From the NCBI GenBank assembly GCA_900752345.1, contig CAADVA010000122.1, positions 1-10,292 of the forward strand: a stretch of DNA of 10,292 nucleotides, in the 5' to 3' direction. Under the pieces are notes generated by a model. The model searched no databases. It saw only the letters and a program-made list of their open reading frames with translations, and had not been told where the DNA came from. Position numbers and translations under genes: made by a program. This DNA comes from an uncultured Collinsella sp. GTDB taxonomy: Bacteria > Actinomycetota > Coriobacteriia > Coriobacteriales > Coriobacteriaceae. This document shows, piece by piece, positions 1-6,713 of this stretch. Numbering within the stretch: the stretch's first letter is position 1; each line of letters opens with the position of its first letter.

Positions 1-2
1 CC

Positions 3-833
3 CCCCCCGCCGCCCCCGCCGTGGTAACCGGCCCCATTAGCGGCGAGAACCATCCGTTCGTCGAGCACTTTAAATTTGTCAAGGCGCTCGAGGGGGAGGG
101 CCAGGTCGCGCGGCAAACCATTCCGGCGCCGATCCAGACGTTCTCCGAAGTCACGCTCGACCGCTGCGACGGCCAGCAGGAGAGACTGCGCGCTGTCTAT
201 AAGACCGATGAGGAACTTGCCGACGCCATCGCAGCCGCTTATCGCACGGTGATCGCCGACCTGTACGCAGCAGGCTGCCGCAACATCCAGTTTGATGACT
301 GCACCTGGGGCATCTACTGCGACACCGATTTTGTCGCCAAAACCGGCATGAGCCCGGTCGACCTGCAAAAGGTAAGCGAGCTGGGCGTGGCGCTCAACAA
401 TGCCGCCATCGCGGACAAGCCCGACGATCTGGTCATCAACACGCATGTGTGCCGCGGCAACTACCACTCCACCTATGCCTTCGAGGGCGGCTATGACCCC
501 ATCGCGCCGTACCTGTTCGCAAACGAGGATGTCGATGCATTTTACCTGGAGTTCGATACGCCGCGCGCCGGCGGTTTTGAGCCGCTCAAGTACGTTGCCC
601 CGGGCAAGAAGGTCGTGCTGGGCTTGGTAACCACCAAGGCGGCAGAGCTCGAGAACGAGGATGTTATCGTCGAGCGCATCCGTGAAGCCGCAAAGTACGT
701 GCCGCTCGAGAACCTGTATCTGTCGCCTCAGTGCGGCTTTGCCAGCTGCGAGATTGGCAACAAGCTGACCGAGGATGACCAATGGGCAAAGATCGCGCTG
801 GTCAAGCGCATTGCCGAGCGCGTTTGGAAATAG
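3..833 (+). CDS. Cobalamin-independent methionine synthase family protein (MetE C-terminal/YxjG type), 5'-truncated
   Basis: This gene encodes a homocysteine methyltransferase of the MetE C-terminal-domain type (YxjG/YxjH-like single-domain enzymes, usually about 370 residues). Such proteins transfer a methyl group to homocysteine in the cytoplasm using a zinc-bound thiolate. The frame is open to the left edge, so roughly the first 100 residues are missing. A GTG at 21 sits inside the conserved stretch VTGPISGENHPFVEHF and is not the true start. Counting from that GTG, the probable zinc ligands are His142 and Cys144 (THVCRGN), Glu177 (YLEFD) and Cys238 (SPQCGF). QFDD at 90-93 matches the substrate-binding region. 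All key residues are therefore present. The first in-frame codons, from base 3, are an unusually pure Pro/Ala run (PPAAPA) from poly-C-rich DNA at the edge. The exact methyl donor (folate or another) cannot be told from this sequence. No terminator is visible before the next gene. Confidence 0.9.
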   Translation, partial: PPAAPAVVTGPISGENHPFVEHFKFVKALEGEGQVARQTIPAPIQTFSEVTLDRCDGQQERLRAVYKTDEELADAIAAAYRTVIADLYAAGCRNIQFDDCTWGIYCDTDFVAKTGMSPVDLQKVSELGVALNNAAIADKPDDLVINTHVCRGNYHSTYAFEGGYDPIAPYLFANEDVDAFYLEFDTPRAGGFEPLKYVAPGKKVVLGLVTTKAAELENEDVIVERIREAAKYVPLENLYLSPQCGFASCEIGNKLTEDDQWAKIALVKRIAERVWK

Positions 834-880
834 CGCTAGTGTTTGCAGGTGGCGGCGCGTGCGAGGCATAGTGTATCGCG

Positions 881-886
881 TACAAT
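881..886 (+). promoter_or_regulatory. Candidate -10 box for the uracil permease gene
   Basis: TACAAT lies about 70 bases upstream of the permease start, in the 122-base gap after the methyltransferase gene. It matches a sigma-70 type -10 box well, but I see no good -35 hexamer 16-18 bases before it. The gap shows no convincing riboswitch or terminator. The permease may be transcribed from here or by read-through from the upstream gene. Confidence 0.3.
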
Positions 887-955
887 GGTTCGGATCGTAT
901 CGTTCGGGCAGGTTATCCGATATGCCTGATCGCCCTTCCATTCGAAAGGACATCC

Positions 956-2290
956 ATGTCCCAGTCCTCGACGCCCGCCGTCAGCGATGCCATCTACGAC
1001 GCATCGTCGCTCGGCCGCCCGCGCATGTTCCTGCTCGGCCTACAGCACCTGTTTGCCATGTTTGGCGCCACCGTGCTGGTGCCCGTGCTCACCGGCCTCT
1101 CGGTATCGGCAACGCTTTTGTTTGCCGGCTTGGGCACGCTGCTGTTCCACTTCCTGTCGCGCGGTAAGGTGCCGGCATTTTTGGGCTCATCGTTTGCCTT
1201 TATTGCCGGTTATGCCGCAATCGCGCCCAACGGCGAGACCGAGCTTTTGCCTTACGCCTGTCTGGGCGTAGCTTGTGCCGGCCTGCTCTATCCGGTGCTG
1301 GCGGCCCTGTTCCGCGCCTTTGGCGCCAAGCGCGTTATGCGCTTCTTCCCGCCGGTGGTGACTGGCCCTATCGTCATTTCCATCGGTCTGATCCTGGCAA
1401 GCTCCGCCATTGCCAACTGCCAGACCAATTGGTTCGTCGCCGTTATCGCCGTGGCAGTGATCGTCATCTGCAACATCTGGGGCCGCGGTATGGTCAAGAT
1501 CGTGCCGATCCTGCTGGGCGTCGTAGTGAGCTATGCCGTTGCGGCCGCGCTCGGTGAGGTCGATTTTTCGGGCGTTGCCGCCGCGCCGTGGGTCGGTCTT
1601 CCCATCGTGTGGGACAACACCGTGTTTGCGCTCTTTGGGCCGCAGTTCGATAGCGGTCTTGCCACGACGGCCATCATCACCATCATGCCGCTGGCCTTTG
1701 CAACCATGATCGAGCATATCGGTGATATCTCCGCTATTGGCTCCACCTGTGAGCGCAACTACATCGCCGATCCCGGCTTGCATCGCACACTGCTCGGCGA
1801 TGGACTCGCCACGATTCTGGCTTCGCTCTTTGGCGCTCCGGCCAACACCACGTATGGCGAGAACACCGGCGTGCTTGCCCTGACGCGTGTGTTTGACCCG
1901 CGCGTGATTCGCATTGCCGCATGCTGCGCTATCGTGCTTTCGTTCTGCCCTAAGTTCGCGGCTGTCATTGCGGCCATGCCGGCGTGTGTAATCGGCGGCG
2001 TGTCGCTCGTACTCTATGGCATGATCAGCGCGGTGGGCGTTCGCAACCTCATCGAGAACCAGGTCGATTTCCAGAACAACCGCAACGTGCTGGTGGCCGC
2101 TCTGGTGCTCGTGCTATCGCTCGGCATTGCCTATAGCACTGCCGGTGCCATCGTGCTGGAGCTGGGCGGCGTGACGATTTCGCTCTCCGGCCTTGCCGTG
2201 GGCTCGCTGGTGGGCATCGTGCTCAACGCGATTTTGCCCGGCAATGATTTTGAGTTTGATGTCTCCGAGCTCGAGGAGGCTGCTGAGTAG
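956..2290 (+). CDS. uraA: Uracil permease, NCS2 (nucleobase:cation symporter-2) family
   Basis: A 444-residue integral membrane protein expected to import uracil with protons for pyrimidine salvage. The start ATG is preceded by GAAAGGA at a proper distance (944-950). The N-terminal signature GLQHLFAMFGATVLVP (28-43) is typical of bacterial uracil permeases. EHIG at 253-256 and NTTYGENTG at 297-305 correspond to the two substrate-binding regions. Glu253 and Glu302 align with the uracil-binding glutamates Glu241 and Glu290 of E. coli UraA. Asp257 stands where UraA has His245; from memory this is common in related Gram-positive permeases. About 14 hydrophobic segments cover the chain, as in the 7+7 inverted-repeat fold, and the C-terminus is short and acidic. 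The gene ends 25 bases before a strong bidirectional hairpin. No PyrR-type attenuator was seen upstream. Xanthine specificity is the main alternative, but the sequence is closer to UraA/PyrP. Confidence 0.92.
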   Translation: MSQSSTPAVSDAIYDASSLGRPRMFLLGLQHLFAMFGATVLVPVLTGLSVSATLLFAGLGTLLFHFLSRGKVPAFLGSSFAFIAGYAAIAPNGETELLPYACLGVACAGLLYPVLAALFRAFGAKRVMRFFPPVVTGPIVISIGLILASSAIANCQTNWFVAVIAVAVIVICNIWGRGMVKIVPILLGVVVSYAVAAALGEVDFSGVAAAPWVGLPIVWDNTVFALFGPQFDSGLATTAIITIMPLAFATMIEHIGDISAIGSTCERNYIADPGLHRTLLGDGLATILASLFGAPANTTYGENTGVLALTRVFDPRVIRIAACCAIVLSFCPKFAAVIAAMPACVIGGVSLVLYGMISAVGVRNLIENQVDFQNNRNVLVAALVLVLSLGIAYSTAGAIVLELGGVTISLSGLAVGSLVGIVLNAILPGNDFEFDVSELEEAAE

Positions 2291-2315
2291 TGGCTGCGTT
2301 CAGCTAAAACAATAT

Positions 2316-2352
2316 AAATGGCGCCCGTTCTTACGCGTGGGCGCCATTTTTA
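2316..2352. terminator. Bidirectional rho-independent terminator between uraA and the esterase gene
   Basis: An 11-bp perfect stem (AAATGGCGCCC at 2316-2326 pairing with GGGCGCCATTT at 2339-2349) has a 12-base loop and runs into a T tract on the plus strand. On the minus strand it follows and overlaps the esterase stop codon (TAA at 2352-2350) and ends in an AT-rich run, so it can serve both converging genes. Confidence 0.85.
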
Positions 2353-3015
2353 ATGCGTCAGTATCCAGTGGATGCCGCGGGCCATGCGCAAGTCGGGTTG
2401 GGTAAAGTGATTGCCGGGGTTGAGCTCCATCGTTGTTGGGATGCCGCGCTCGACGAGCAACGCTTCCATGGCGCGTGTGTCGTCGAGCACATGCCGCATC
2501 ATGCGGTTGGGCGTCTTGGCCTCTTTTTTGCCGAGCGACAGGTAGACGGCTTGCGGGCTGCCGGCAAAAGGGGCCGTGCTGGCACGGTCGACAAAGTCGG
2601 GAAACCATAGCGACCCCGATGCGCTCACGGCGCGGTCAAAGGCATTGGTTTGCCAGAGGGCCCAAAGCGAAAAGAGGCCTGCCAGCGAGTAGCCAGCAAT
2701 GCCGCGCCAGGTGGGCGGCTGAGGAAGCGATGACTCGACCTGGGGGATTATCTGATTCAGCAGCTCATCAAGAAAACCGGCAGCTTGGCCGCCGAAAGGC
2801 TCGGCATCGCGTACGGGCCCGTCGCATGCCCAGGGGCTCAGCTCGCGATTCCAATCGAGCCCGCCAATGGCGACGAGGGTGAATGGCGGACAGTCGAGCT
2901 CTCGGCAGCGGTCATAGACCTCGCCGCCGTTGCCCATGACTACGGGGAGGTAGATGGTAGGTGCGCTTTCCGCATGATTCGAATAGACGGTTATCTGCTT
3001 TTGATGCGCTTCCAT
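2350..3015 (-). CDS. Alpha/beta-hydrolase fold esterase (Fes/IroE-like putative esterase family)
   Basis: A 221-residue protein of the putative-esterase branch of the alpha/beta-hydrolases, the family that includes enterobactin esterases and esterase D. Its substrate cannot be named. The nucleophile elbow is AGYSLAGLFSL with Ser110. The motif reads G-x-S-x-A-G rather than strict GxSxG, a form I believe occurs in this branch. His203 in NPGNHF is the likely catalytic histidine, and Glu165 in LGKKEAKTPN may be the acid. No signal peptide or membrane segment is seen, so it is probably cytoplasmic. I chose the ATG at 3015 (MEAHQKQITVY). The open frame extends 58 codons further upstream to 3189, but that part has no family-like sequence and runs through the terminator of the neighbouring gene. 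The ribosome binding site is weak (GAGAGAAG, or AGCAGG). The gene converges on uraA. Confidence 0.8.
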   Translation of the reverse strand: MEAHQKQITVYSNHAESAPTIYLPVVMGNGGEVYDRCRELDCPPFTLVAIGGLDWNRELSPWACDGPVRDAEPFGGQAAGFLDELLNQIIPQVESSLPQPPTWRGIAGYSLAGLFSLWALWQTNAFDRAVSASGSLWFPDFVDRASTAPFAGSPQAVYLSLGKKEAKTPNRMMRHVLDDTRAMEALLVERGIPTTMELNPGNHFTQPDLRMARGIHWILTH

Positions 3016-3129
3016 GGCCTGCTTCTCTCGGCGTTGTGATATCGGCAGTCCCAATTGTCGCACGCTGGCGCATACAGGTTGGACTGCATTAAGAACAATC
3101 GCATGCGCACCGTGCGGGCGCAAACAGGA

Positions 3130-3165
3130 AACGCCACCGCCGGAGGGGAGCTCGGCGGTGGCGTT
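3130..3165 (-). terminator. Rho-independent terminator of the surface-protein gene
   Basis: AACGCCACCGCC (3130-3141) pairs perfectly with GGCGGTGGCGTT (3154-3165) around a 12-base loop. Read on the minus strand it lies about 65 bases after the stop of the surface-protein gene and is followed by TT and a TTT-containing stretch. The T tract is short, but the stem is very strong. It separates the surface protein from the downstream esterase gene. The remaining bases between here and the esterase start (3016-3129) show no clear promoter. Confidence 0.7.
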
Positions 3166-3229
3166 GCTAAACGGTGTGCGGGCTAGCACTTCTGTGGGTG
3201 CCGTCTCGCGCGTTAAAGGCCAAAGGCGT

Positions 3230-5002
3230 TTATGAGCGCTTACGGCTCACCACGGCGCCTACGGCGATGGCGGCTGTTCCCGCAAGGGCGGCTGCCACGA
3301 TGGCTGCGCTTGAGGCGTCGCCGGTTGCCGCGAGCTTGCCGGTGGTCTTGGCTCCCGTGGTTGCAACTGCAACGGCCTTGGTCGTCTTCGTGCCCTCGGA
3401 CTTGGAACCCTCAGGCTTGGTCTCGCCGGGCTTTTCCTCGGGCTTGGCCTCCTCGGGAGGCGCGATGATCGTGCTCTTGGCGACGGCTGCATCGTAGGGG
3501 GAGTCGATCGTGGCGTCGCCCGTGCCGATGGTTTGACCCATATCGTAGACGATGCCGTCGTCGAGTGCTTCCCTGTTGCTATAGTCAATGATCTTGCCGC
3601 CTTCAGGCGTCAGGATGCTGGCGCCTTCGATCTCGATGGTGCCGATTGCCTTGCCGTCCGCGCTCGTGGCAAGGGCGAAGATCGCTGCCGTGTCTCCCTC
3701 GGCCGTGAGCTTGCTGCGGACGATCGAGATACTCGCGGGCGTGATGCCCTCGTAGGTCTGGGCGAAGATACCGATGTTCAGACCCCTAGGCTCAGGGATG
3801 ACCCCGCCGCTTTGGTCGTTGCTGTAGTGATCGGGGCCATCGCCACCGGTCTCGACATAGCGGGCTATAGCCTTAACAACGGAGTCGCTGATGTAGATGT
3901 GGCCGCCAGCGACGTTTGGCTGGTGGTTTCTGGTAGAGATTGCAACCGAGAATTTGCCTTCTGCGAACGCGTCCACGATGGAACCATTCTTGATGACGAT
4001 GTCGTCCCCGTCAGTGATGAGGGCGATGGCCTGGCCGCCGCTCGCGCTTGTGCGGACCGTCACGGTCGCGTGGTCGAGCGTAACGCCCTTGTAGGCATAG
4101 ACACCATATTCAACACCACTTGCATTAAGGGAGGCGTTCGTGACCGTGAGACTGCCCTCAGCGTCGACGGCAAGAGTTTCCTTGGAGCTCGCCTCGACCT
4201 GGCTGCCGCCCGAGATATCGATGTTGCCGCCAGCCCAAATCGCCACGTCCTTGATAGGGCTTGCCTCTACCGTGCCGCCGCCCTTGATGGTGAGGTTTCT
4301 CCCGGCAACGATTCCCTGATCCTCGGTAGCCTTGGCGGTGACGGCTCCGCTGTTGTCAATCGTGATGTTGCCGTCCGCCCTGATGCCATCCGATTTGCCC
4401 GTGGCGTTGACGTTGCCCGAGCCCTTGATGGTGAGATCGCCCACGGCGCCGATGGCGTCAGCCTCGGTACTCGTGGCGTTGACGGTGCCAGCTCCGTCGA
4501 TGTTAATGTCTCTATTGGAGGAGATGGCGTCGTAATTAGATGTCACGTTGAGCGTGCTGGATGCGTCGCCTTGGATGTTGAGCTCGGCGTTCTCGGCATT
4601 GCCATCCTCAACCAAGATGCCCCAGCCGCTGTCATTGGTAACGGTGTTGCTCCCTGAGTAGCTTATGTTGAGCTTGCCATCGGCCCTGATCTTGCCGCCG
4701 TTATAGTTGTTGAGCTTCATGTCGTCGGCGCCGTCCCAGCTCCAAGTGCCGGCGGCGTCGCCCGCTGCGGTGCCGGCGTTGTACTGGGCGCCGTCGACGT
4801 AGACCCACTCCGCCGCGAGCGAGACGCTCGGCATGAGCAGCGAACTTACCGTGAGCGCGCAAACGGCGCCTACAACGATGCGGCGTGTCACGCGGCGCCA
4901 ACTGCCGTGTGCGAGCAGCGTGCGACGGCGCACGTCGGGCTCGACAAAATGGGCTCCAGAGGTTTTGTCATTGCGCTTGGGGGTCGTGAACAAGGCGGCC
5001 AT
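3230..5002 (-). CDS. Secreted cell-wall-anchored repeat protein (beta-helix carbohydrate-binding-like) with LAATG sorting signal
   Basis: A 590-residue surface protein of unproven function. An Arg-rich N-terminal region of about 40 residues leads into a hydrophobic signal segment (about 40-63) with likely cleavage near SLA-A. From about 160 to 300 it has tandem 23-24-residue units of alternating beta-type sequence rich in Gly, Asn, Thr and Val. This resembles right-handed beta-helix, Cthe_2159-like carbohydrate-binding proteins (recognised by pattern only). A Pro/Lys/Glu-rich wall spacer follows (about 514-556). The C-terminus has LAATGD at 557-562, a hydrophobic helix and the tail RKRS, which is a sortase signal. 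LAxTG is the motif linked to class E sortases of high-GC Gram-positives. I chose the ATG at 5002 because GGGAG lies 5 bases upstream. ATGs at 5014, 5020 and 5116 are also in frame, but sequence before 5002 does not look like protein. The role is probably adhesion or glycan binding. Confidence 0.8.
   Translation of the reverse strand: MAALFTTPKRNDKTSGAHFVEPDVRRRTLLAHGSWRRVTRRIVVGAVCALTVSSLLMPSVSLAAEWVYVDGAQYNAGTAAGDAAGTWSWDGADDMKLNNYNGGKIRADGKLNISYSGSNTVTNDSGWGILVEDGNAENAELNIQGDASSTLNVTSNYDAISSNRDINIDGAGTVNATSTEADAIGAVGDLTIKGSGNVNATGKSDGIRADGNITIDNSGAVTAKATEDQGIVAGRNLTIKGGGTVEASPIKDVAIWAGGNIDISGGSQVEASSKETLAVDAEGSLTVTNASLNASGVEYGVYAYKGVTLDHATVTVRTSASGGQAIALITDGDDIVIKNGSIVDAFAEGKFSVAISTRNHQPNVAGGHIYISDSVVKAIARYVETGGDGPDHYSNDQSGGVIPEPRGLNIGIFAQTYEGITPASISIVRSKLTAEGDTAAIFALATSADGKAIGTIEIEGASILTPEGGKIIDYSNREALDDGIVYDMGQTIGTGDATIDSPYDAAVAKSTIIAPPEEAKPEEKPGETKPEGSKSEGTKTTKAVAVATTGAKTTGKLAATGDASSAAIVAAALAGTAAIAVGAVVSRKRS
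4103..4528 (-). repeat. Six tandem ~24-codon repeats in the surface-protein gene
   Basis: Six successive units of 23-24 residues follow a loose pattern: [AG]-I-x-A-x-G-[ND]-[LI]-T-I-x-G-x-G-x-V-x-A-x(4)-D. Examples of the core are GDLTIKGSGNVNA, GNITIDNSGAVTA, RNLTIKGGGTVEA and GNIDISGGSQVEA. The units are diverged at DNA level, so they are old protein repeats, not a recent expansion. Each probably forms one coil of a beta-helix. A weaker seventh unit continues on the low-coordinate side. Confidence 0.75.
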
Positions 5003-5007
5003 GGTTA

Positions 5008-5012
5008 CTCCC
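5008..5012 (-). promoter_or_regulatory. Ribosome binding site that sets the surface-protein start
   Basis: On the minus strand GGGAG is followed by TAACC and then the ATG at 5002. This spacing of five bases favours 5002 over the in-frame ATGs at 5014 and 5020, of which the first overlaps this site. Confidence 0.6.
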
Positions 5013-5140
5013 ATCCTCATAGGGCCTATGCGATTAAGCCCAGCATATCTGCAGGATGTAGCCGGCGGTAGTGCCGTTTGGAGGGCAAAATGTCCAAAAC
5101 TTGGGAAGCAAAACATCGCGCGTCCGTGCGTTGCCTGGCT

Positions 5141-5183
5141 TTAAAAGAAAAGCGCGGAGCCGCTCGATGCGACTCCGCGCTTT
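5141..5183 (-). terminator. Rho-independent terminator of the purine permease gene
   Basis: CTCCGCGCTTT (5173-5183) pairs perfectly with AAAGCGCGGAG (5149-5159), with a 13-base loop. Read on the minus strand the stem is followed by TTTTCTTTTAA. It lies about 27 bases after the permease stop codon and separates it from the surface-protein gene. Confidence 0.88.
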
Positions 5184-5209
5184 GGTGTTCTGCTTTGGCA
5201 GCATTGCCG

Positions 5210-6520
5210 CTACGCTACAAAGAAGTAGACGAGGAAGGCAAGGGCTGCGATCCACATGAGCGGCTTGATCTTGGAGGCCTCGCCCTTAAAGAGTGCGACG
5301 ATCACGTAGGCGATAAAGCCCAGACCAATGCCGGCAGAGATGGAGTAGGTGAAGGGCACGCCGGCGATAATCATGAACGCCGGGAAACCCTGCGACACGT
5401 CGGACCAGTCGATCTCGGAGGCCTCACTCATCATGAGGTAGCCGACGTAGACCAGGGCACCGCAGGTGGCGGCGCTGGAAACGATGGTGACGATGGGGGA
5501 GAAGAACGCGGCGAGAATGAACAGCACGCCGGTGGTGACGGAGGTGAGGCCCGTGCGGCCACCGTCGGCAGCGCCAGAGGTGGACTCGACGAAGGTGGTG
5601 ATGGAGGAGACGCCCATGAAACCGCCCACAGCAGCGGCGGCGGAGTCGACGATCAGGATCTCCTTGATATTCTCGACGTTGCCGTCGTCGGTGAGGAACT
5701 CGCCCTGCTTGGCCACGGCCATCGCGGTGCCCATGGTGTCGAAGAAGTCACTCATGAGCAGCGAGAACGAGATGACGAGGAGCGCGGGGTCGGTAAGGAC
5801 CTTGACGATGGCGGGCACGCCGCCGGCGTCGGCGATGGGGCCACCGATGCTCGAGAAGTCGAGCGGGGCGATGATACCGGTCGGAGCATGGGTCACACCT
5901 AGGGGGATACCGGCGATGACGGCGACGACGATGCCGATGAGCAGCGAGCCGGGGACGTTGCGGCAGGCGAGGGCGACTGTCACCAGGATGGAGATAATGC
6001 CGACGATGAAGGTGGGGGAGGTGATGTCGCCCAGACCGACGAGTGTACCGGCGCCAGCGGTGATAATGCCGGCATCGCACAGGCCAATCATGGCGATGAA
6101 CAGGCCCAGGCCCACCGAGATGGCGTGACGCAGGACAACCGGGATGGCATCCATGATGGCCTCGCGCAGGCCACAAAGCACGAGCAGCAAGATGACGACG
6201 CCCTCAAGGAAGATGACGCTCATGGCCACGTGCCAGTCACCGCCGCAGACGGTGGTGGTGATTCCAGCGATCATCGCGTTGACGCCTAAGCCCGACGCGC
6301 AGGCGAGCGGGCGGTTGGCGAAGATGCCCATGCAGATGGTCATGATGCCGGCGCCCAGGCAGGTGGCGCAGGCGAGCGCTCCCGCATCGATGCCAGCGCC
6401 CGAGAGCACCGCGGGGTTGACGGCGATGATGTAGGCCATCGCCAGGAATGTTGTCAGTCCAGCGCGAAGTTCGGTCCCGATTGTGGACTTGCGCTCGCTG
6501 ACGTGAAATAGTTCGTCCAT
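5210..6520 (-). CDS. NCS2-family purine permease (AzgA/PbuG-like adenine/guanine/hypoxanthine transporter)
   Basis: A 436-residue polytopic membrane protein expected to import purine bases with protons for salvage. Motifs typical of the AzgA branch, in order, are TTFLAMAYIIAVNPAVLS near the N-terminus, GLGVNAMIAG (family form GMGLNAYF), SDFFDTMGTAMAVA (family form D-[MF]-FDT-x-GT) and ESTSGAADGGRTGLTSVTTG (family form ESxxGxxEGGRTGLT). The N-terminal sequence MDELFHVSERKSTIGTELRAGL is a normal start for this family. The chosen ATG at 6520 lies six bases after GGAAAGG. A longer frame to 6565 adds 15 residues without family resemblance. The gene is read divergently from the deformylase gene and has its own terminator. 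No purine riboswitch consensus was found in its leader. Which purine is carried cannot be decided; pbuG, pbuO and azgA names are all used for relatives. It belongs to a different branch from the uracil permease in this window. Confidence 0.92.
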   Translation of the reverse strand: MDELFHVSERKSTIGTELRAGLTTFLAMAYIIAVNPAVLSGAGIDAGALACATCLGAGIMTICMGIFANRPLACASGLGVNAMIAGITTTVCGGDWHVAMSVIFLEGVVILLLVLCGLREAIMDAIPVVLRHAISVGLGLFIAMIGLCDAGIITAGAGTLVGLGDITSPTFIVGIISILVTVALACRNVPGSLLIGIVVAVIAGIPLGVTHAPTGIIAPLDFSSIGGPIADAGGVPAIVKVLTDPALLVISFSLLMSDFFDTMGTAMAVAKQGEFLTDDGNVENIKEILIVDSAAAAVGGFMGVSSITTFVESTSGAADGGRTGLTSVTTGVLFILAAFFSPIVTIVSSAATCGALVYVGYLMMSEASEIDWSDVSQGFPAFMIIAGVPFTYSISAGIGLGFIAYVIVALFKGEASKIKPLMWIAALAFLVYFFVA

Positions 6521-6575
6521 GCATACCCTTTCCTTGTTCGGCCCCGAGTTTAGGCCGATTGACACGAACGCACCT

Positions 6576-6581
6576 ACTATA
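6576..6581 (-). promoter_or_regulatory. Candidate -10 box for the purine permease gene
   Basis: TATAGT on the minus strand lies 55 bases before the permease start. A partial -35 (GGAACA, sharing ACA with the consensus) lies 18 bases upstream of it. This is a consensus match only. Confidence 0.35.
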
Positions 6582-6641
6582 TCGCCTTTAAGAGGCTGAT
6601 GTTCCTCGCATGTTGAAGTTCGGCGCTTTGTAGCAGACGGA

Positions 6642-6674
6642 CGGTATTTTTCGCATGAAAAAGTGTGGGTACCG
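6642..6674. promoter_or_regulatory. Nested inverted repeat beside the deformylase promoter, possible operator
   Basis: CGGTA (6642-6646) and TACCG (6670-6674) flank a perfect inner inverted repeat, TTTTTC (6647-6652) and GAAAAA (6657-6662), with GCAT between. The outer arm abuts the -10 box at 6675, so the element covers the -35 region of the deformylase gene. It could bind a regulator or simply be promoter AT-richness. Confidence 0.35.
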
Positions 6675-6680
6675 TATACT
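6675..6680 (+). promoter_or_regulatory. Candidate -10 box for the deformylase-like gene
   Basis: TATACT is a five-of-six match to the sigma-70 -10 box, 34 bases before the ATG at 6714. The best -35 is poor (TTCGCA at 6650-6655, 19 bases away). Confidence 0.5.
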
Positions 6681-6703
6681 TAAGCGGTTACAACGACCCC
6701 TAT

Positions 6704-6709
6704 GGAGGA
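6704..6709 (+). promoter_or_regulatory. Ribosome binding site that sets the deformylase-like start
   Basis: GGAGGA is followed by ACGT and the ATG at 6714. An in-frame ATG at 6702 overlaps this site and has no site of its own, so 6714 is the start. Confidence 0.8.
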
Positions 6710-6713
6710 ACGT

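Noticed and set aside
3016..3189. N-terminal extension of the esterase to an upstream ATG at 3189
   Set aside because: The extra 58 residues are unlike the family, and the extension runs across the terminator of the upstream surface-protein gene.
4103..4528. CRISPR-like or recently expanded DNA repeat in the surface-protein gene
   Set aside because: The periodicity is at protein level. DNA copies are diverged, and there are no identical repeats with unique spacers.
3533..4657. A 374-codon plus-strand open frame opposite the surface-protein gene
   Set aside because: It is antisense to a gene with a signal peptide, ordered repeats and a sorting signal. Its own sequence is Asp/Val/Ala-rich without domains, as expected from GC-rich shadow frames.
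5078..5120. Possible c-di-GMP-I riboswitch half on the plus strand (GGGCAAA and GGGAAGCAAAA-like strings)
   Set aside because: The second conserved half (GGTAGC and the matching receptor) is missing, and there is no plus-strand gene downstream for it to control.
5078..5902. A 274-codon plus-strand open frame opposite the purine permease
   Set aside because: It is antisense to the AzgA-type gene and its composition (Asp/Gly/Glu/His runs) is that of a shadow frame.
6521..6600. Purine riboswitch in the leader of the purine permease gene
   Set aside because: The conserved loop and junction sequences of the purine aptamer are not present.
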